A DNA stretch of 7,763 nt from an uncultured Methanomassiliicoccales archaeon (GTDB lineage Archaea > Thermoplasmatota > Thermoplasmata > Methanomassiliicoccales > Methanomethylophilaceae): positions 1-7,763 of the forward strand of contig CAKQHC010000074.1 of NCBI GenBank assembly GCA_934234005.1, given 5' to 3'. Positions 6,103 through 7,763 of the stretch are shown piece by piece; position 1 is the stretch's first letter, and every line of letters begins with the position of its first letter. The translations under genes and the position numbers were made by a program. Below the pieces are notes generated by a model. That model was not told where the DNA came from, made no database searches, and worked only from the letters and a program-made list of their open reading frames with translations.

Positions 6103-6768
6103 ATGACGACCGGAAACCGCGAGGACTATCTTATCAACATCCTCAGACTGACCGAAGGGGAAGGCATGACCAAGACCACCGAACTTGCCGCTTTCATGAA
6201 CGTATCTCCTGCCAGCGTCAGCGAGATGGTCAAAGTGCTCGCGAACGAAGGTCTTGTAAAATACGAGAAATACAAAGGAATGTGCCTTACCGAAAAAGGT
6301 TTGGCATATGCCAGGCAACTGCGTAAAAAACACCATGTTCTCGAAAAATTCCTTACCGATTATCTCAGCATCGACCACGCGACCGCCCATGAGGAAGCAT
6401 GTAAAATGGAGCATGCCATCTCCGACGAATCCGCCATTAAGATGTGTCACATGATGGGTACTCCCGTAGATTCGGATTGTCAAAGCTGCGTAAGTCCGTG
6501 CAAAGCCGCTTCCGAAGGCGTAATGAACATCATGCCGCTGAACAAACTGGCGCTGAACGAATCGGGACGCATCGTGTACATCAGATCCGACGATTCGGAA
6601 GTAGTCAAGAAACTGATTTCCATGGGATTCGTTCCGGGCAGAGAAGTTATGGTGGAAACCATACTTTCGGACGGCGGACCCCGTATTCTCAAGATGGGCG
6701 ATTCGTCTGTTGCGCTTGAATACCGCATGGCATCATTCGTCTTTGTCGATTATTCCAAGAAGGAATAA
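6103..6768 (+). CDS. DtxR-family metal-dependent transcriptional regulator
   Basis: This 221-residue protein has three parts: a winged helix-turn-helix (1-66, recognition helix in SPASVSEMVKVL at 35-46), a DtxR dimerisation and metal-binding domain (about 67-120), and a FeoA/SH3-like domain (about 144-218, with LISMGFVPG at 171-179). Such proteins repress or activate iron or manganese uptake genes when metal-loaded. By collinear alignment from memory, Asp8 and His77 match MntR ligands, while HEEACKMEH (96-104) carries Cys100, Glu103 and His104 as in DtxR/IdeR. The second MntR acidic ligand (Glu11) is Ile here. A cysteine cluster, Cys126-x2-Cys129-x3-Cys133, lies in the linker before the FeoA domain. 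It stands alone between a terminator and the next promoter. The metal is more likely iron than manganese, but that is inference. Confidence 0.9.
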   Translation: MTTGNREDYLINILRLTEGEGMTKTTELAAFMNVSPASVSEMVKVLANEGLVKYEKYKGMCLTEKGLAYARQLRKKHHVLEKFLTDYLSIDHATAHEEACKMEHAISDESAIKMCHMMGTPVDSDCQSCVSPCKAASEGVMNIMPLNKLALNESGRIVYIRSDDSEVVKKLISMGFVPGREVMVETILSDGGPRILKMGDSSVALEYRMASFVFVDYSKKE

Positions 6769-6825
6769 TCAGTCAAATCCCAGAACTAAGAATCTTTGAC
6801 CTAGACATATTTTGTTTCAACAACA

Positions 6826-6834
6826 CTATATAAT
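6826..6834 (+). promoter_or_regulatory. TATA box of the solute-binding protein gene
   Basis: CTATATAAT is centred near 6830. Transcription would begin around 6855-6857, a few bases before the ATG at 6861 and downstream of the alternative in-frame ATG at 6843. This decides the start codon. A second weaker element (CATATTTTG near 6807) could serve the earlier ATG. Confidence 0.6.
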
Positions 6835-6862
6835 GGTATCTCATGCAACATCCAGATACCAT
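6833..6862. promoter_or_regulatory. 9-bp inverted repeat across the transcription start (operator)
   Basis: ATGGTATCT (6833-6841) and AGATACCAT (6854-6862) are exact reverse complements. Their centres are 21 bp apart, two turns of the helix. The repeat begins at the edge of the TATA box and ends in the start codon, covering the predicted transcription start. That is the classic place for a dimeric repressor. With a near-leaderless start the RNA would lack the left arm, so DNA binding is likelier than an RNA hairpin. Confidence 0.6.
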
Positions 6863-7763
6863 GGGCAAGAAAATACTGGCTATCGCAATGGTAGCCGTCT
6901 TCCTGCTGTCCATATCTCTTGGCGTGGTTCCGTATCTTGAAGAATCGGACGCCAAAAGCACGACACTGGTCGTGGAGACCAGCCCCGATTTCGCACCATA
7001 CGACTACTACTACGGAAGTCAGTTTGCCGGAATCGACATGGACATTCTCCGCGCCGTCGCAAAGGACACAGGATACAGGATTGAATTCCGCCAGAATAAT
7101 TTTGACTCGATTATACTTTCGGTCAATGCCGGAAAATGCGATTTCGGAGCTTCCGGATTTACGATAAGCGAAGAAAGAAAGAAAAGCGTGGATTTTACCG
7201 AATCATATTCGATGATTAAACAGGTTGTCGTTACACAGAAGGACAACAATTCGATTACTTCCGAAAAAGATCTGAGCGGAAAGAGAATTGCCGCACAGAC
7301 CGGAACATCGGGATATGATTATGCCGAAACAATAAGCGGCGCAACCCTCTCGGCTCAGAAAGGATATCCGGAAATAGTTCTGGACCTTCTCAATAACAAA
7401 GTCGACTGCGAGATTGTCGACGATGCCGTTGCGGCCGCACAGGTTGCCGCACACCCCGACCGTCTGAAAATTTTGGACATTCTCGATGCCGAACCCGAAT
7501 ACTACGGATTCGTGTTCAAAAAAGGCAGCGAACACTTCAATACCATCAACAATTCCATCAAAAAACTGAAGGAAAACGGAACCATCGACATGATTCTCAA
7601 ATATTATGCCGATAACGGTTACAGCCCGGATACCCCTCCGTATCCTTTCGATCAGAAAACTCTGGTTGTCGAAACCAGCCCCGATTTCGCACCTTACGAA
7701 TACATGTACGGTACCGAATACGCCGGAATCGATATGGATATCGTACGCGCCATAGGAAAAGAC
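6861..7763 (+). CDS. Secreted solute-binding protein with duplicated domain (3' end off window)
   Basis: This is the receptor part of a polar amino-acid type ABC importer (SBP_bac_3 family), truncated by the window after 301 codons. A signal peptide or N-terminal anchor (hydrophobic core about 5-23) is followed by EESDA (27-31). Domain 1 covers about 35-262. It shows SPDFAPYDYY (41-50), GIDMDILRAVAKD (57-69), TISEERKKSVDFTESY (101-116, with Arg106 where the family binds the ligand carboxylate), QTGTSGYD (146-153) and IVDDAVAAAQVA (185-196, with Asp for the ligand amino group). At residue 268 a second copy begins after a short Pro-rich linker. Its first 35 aligned residues match the first copy at 27 positions, giving a repeat unit of 232 residues. 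No permease or ATPase is visible; they may lie downstream. Ligand identity is not readable. The start at 6861 is chosen from the promoter position. Confidence 0.88.
   Translation, partial: MGKKILAIAMVAVFLLSISLGVVPYLEESDAKSTTLVVETSPDFAPYDYYYGSQFAGIDMDILRAVAKDTGYRIEFRQNNFDSIILSVNAGKCDFGASGFTISEERKKSVDFTESYSMIKQVVVTQKDNNSITSEKDLSGKRIAAQTGTSGYDYAETISGATLSAQKGYPEIVLDLLNNKVDCEIVDDAVAAAQVAAHPDRLKILDILDAEPEYYGFVFKKGSEHFNTINNSIKKLKENGTIDMILKYYADNGYSPDTPPYPFDQKTLVVETSPDFAPYEYMYGTEYAGIDMDIVRAIGKD

Noticed and set aside
6073..6483. A minus-strand open frame opposite the DtxR gene.
   Set aside because: It is a shadow of the winged-helix and metal-binding domains and would read through the predicted promoter.
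6843..6860. An earlier start (ATG 6843) for the solute-binding protein.
   Set aside because: It lies only about 13 bases after the best TATA box, upstream of the predicted transcription start, and would put a charged extension before the signal peptide.

Overview
The window looks like chromosomal DNA of a methanogenic archaeon, most likely a host-associated member of the Methanomassiliicoccales (Thermoplasmatota). This rests on an archaeal-type riboflavin synthase, an archaeal RibL FAD synthetase and an archaeal serine hydroxymethyltransferase. It is also supported by TATA-box promoters placed for leaderless or near-leaderless transcripts, AGGTGA-type ribosome binding sites, and a secreted protein with a Listeria-Bacteroides (InlB-type) repeat. 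The lineage is inferred from family knowledge; no 16S or mcr gene is present.

Layout. Positions 1-1566 (minus strand) hold a tightly coupled flavin operon, ribB-ribL-ribC. It makes the four-carbon riboflavin precursor, FAD and riboflavin, with 4-base overlapping start/stop junctions; ribC runs off the left edge. Positions 1659-4060 (minus strand) hold two cell-surface protein genes. The first-transcribed one is AT-rich, rich in N-glycosylation sequons, and has no membrane anchor. The second has an InlB-type repeat and a C-terminal membrane anchor. A TATA box followed by two adjacent perfect hairpins forms the predicted 5' UTR, and a GAAA-loop hairpin sits between the two genes beside the second gene's ribosome binding site. 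Positions 4061-4388 are a divergent promoter region. Positions 4389-5999 (plus strand) hold glyA and a small coiled-coil gene, closed by a strong hairpin/T-tract terminator. Positions 6103-6768 encode a DtxR-family metalloregulator with a FeoA-like C-terminal domain, apparently leaderless. From 6861 to the right edge runs a secreted solute-binding protein that begins a second copy of its own binding domain, under a promoter carrying a 9-bp inverted repeat across the predicted transcription start.

How it fits together. The rib operon and glyA are ordinary cofactor and one-carbon metabolism. The accessory interest lies in the surface pair, the regulator and the duplicated binding protein. All three secreted proteins share an acidic [DE][DE][ST]DA box just after the signal-peptide core, which may be a lineage-specific export-processing signature. 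I see no phage, CRISPR, transposon or defence system here. The most promising undescribed element is the surface-protein pair together with its structured 5' UTR and intercistronic hairpin.
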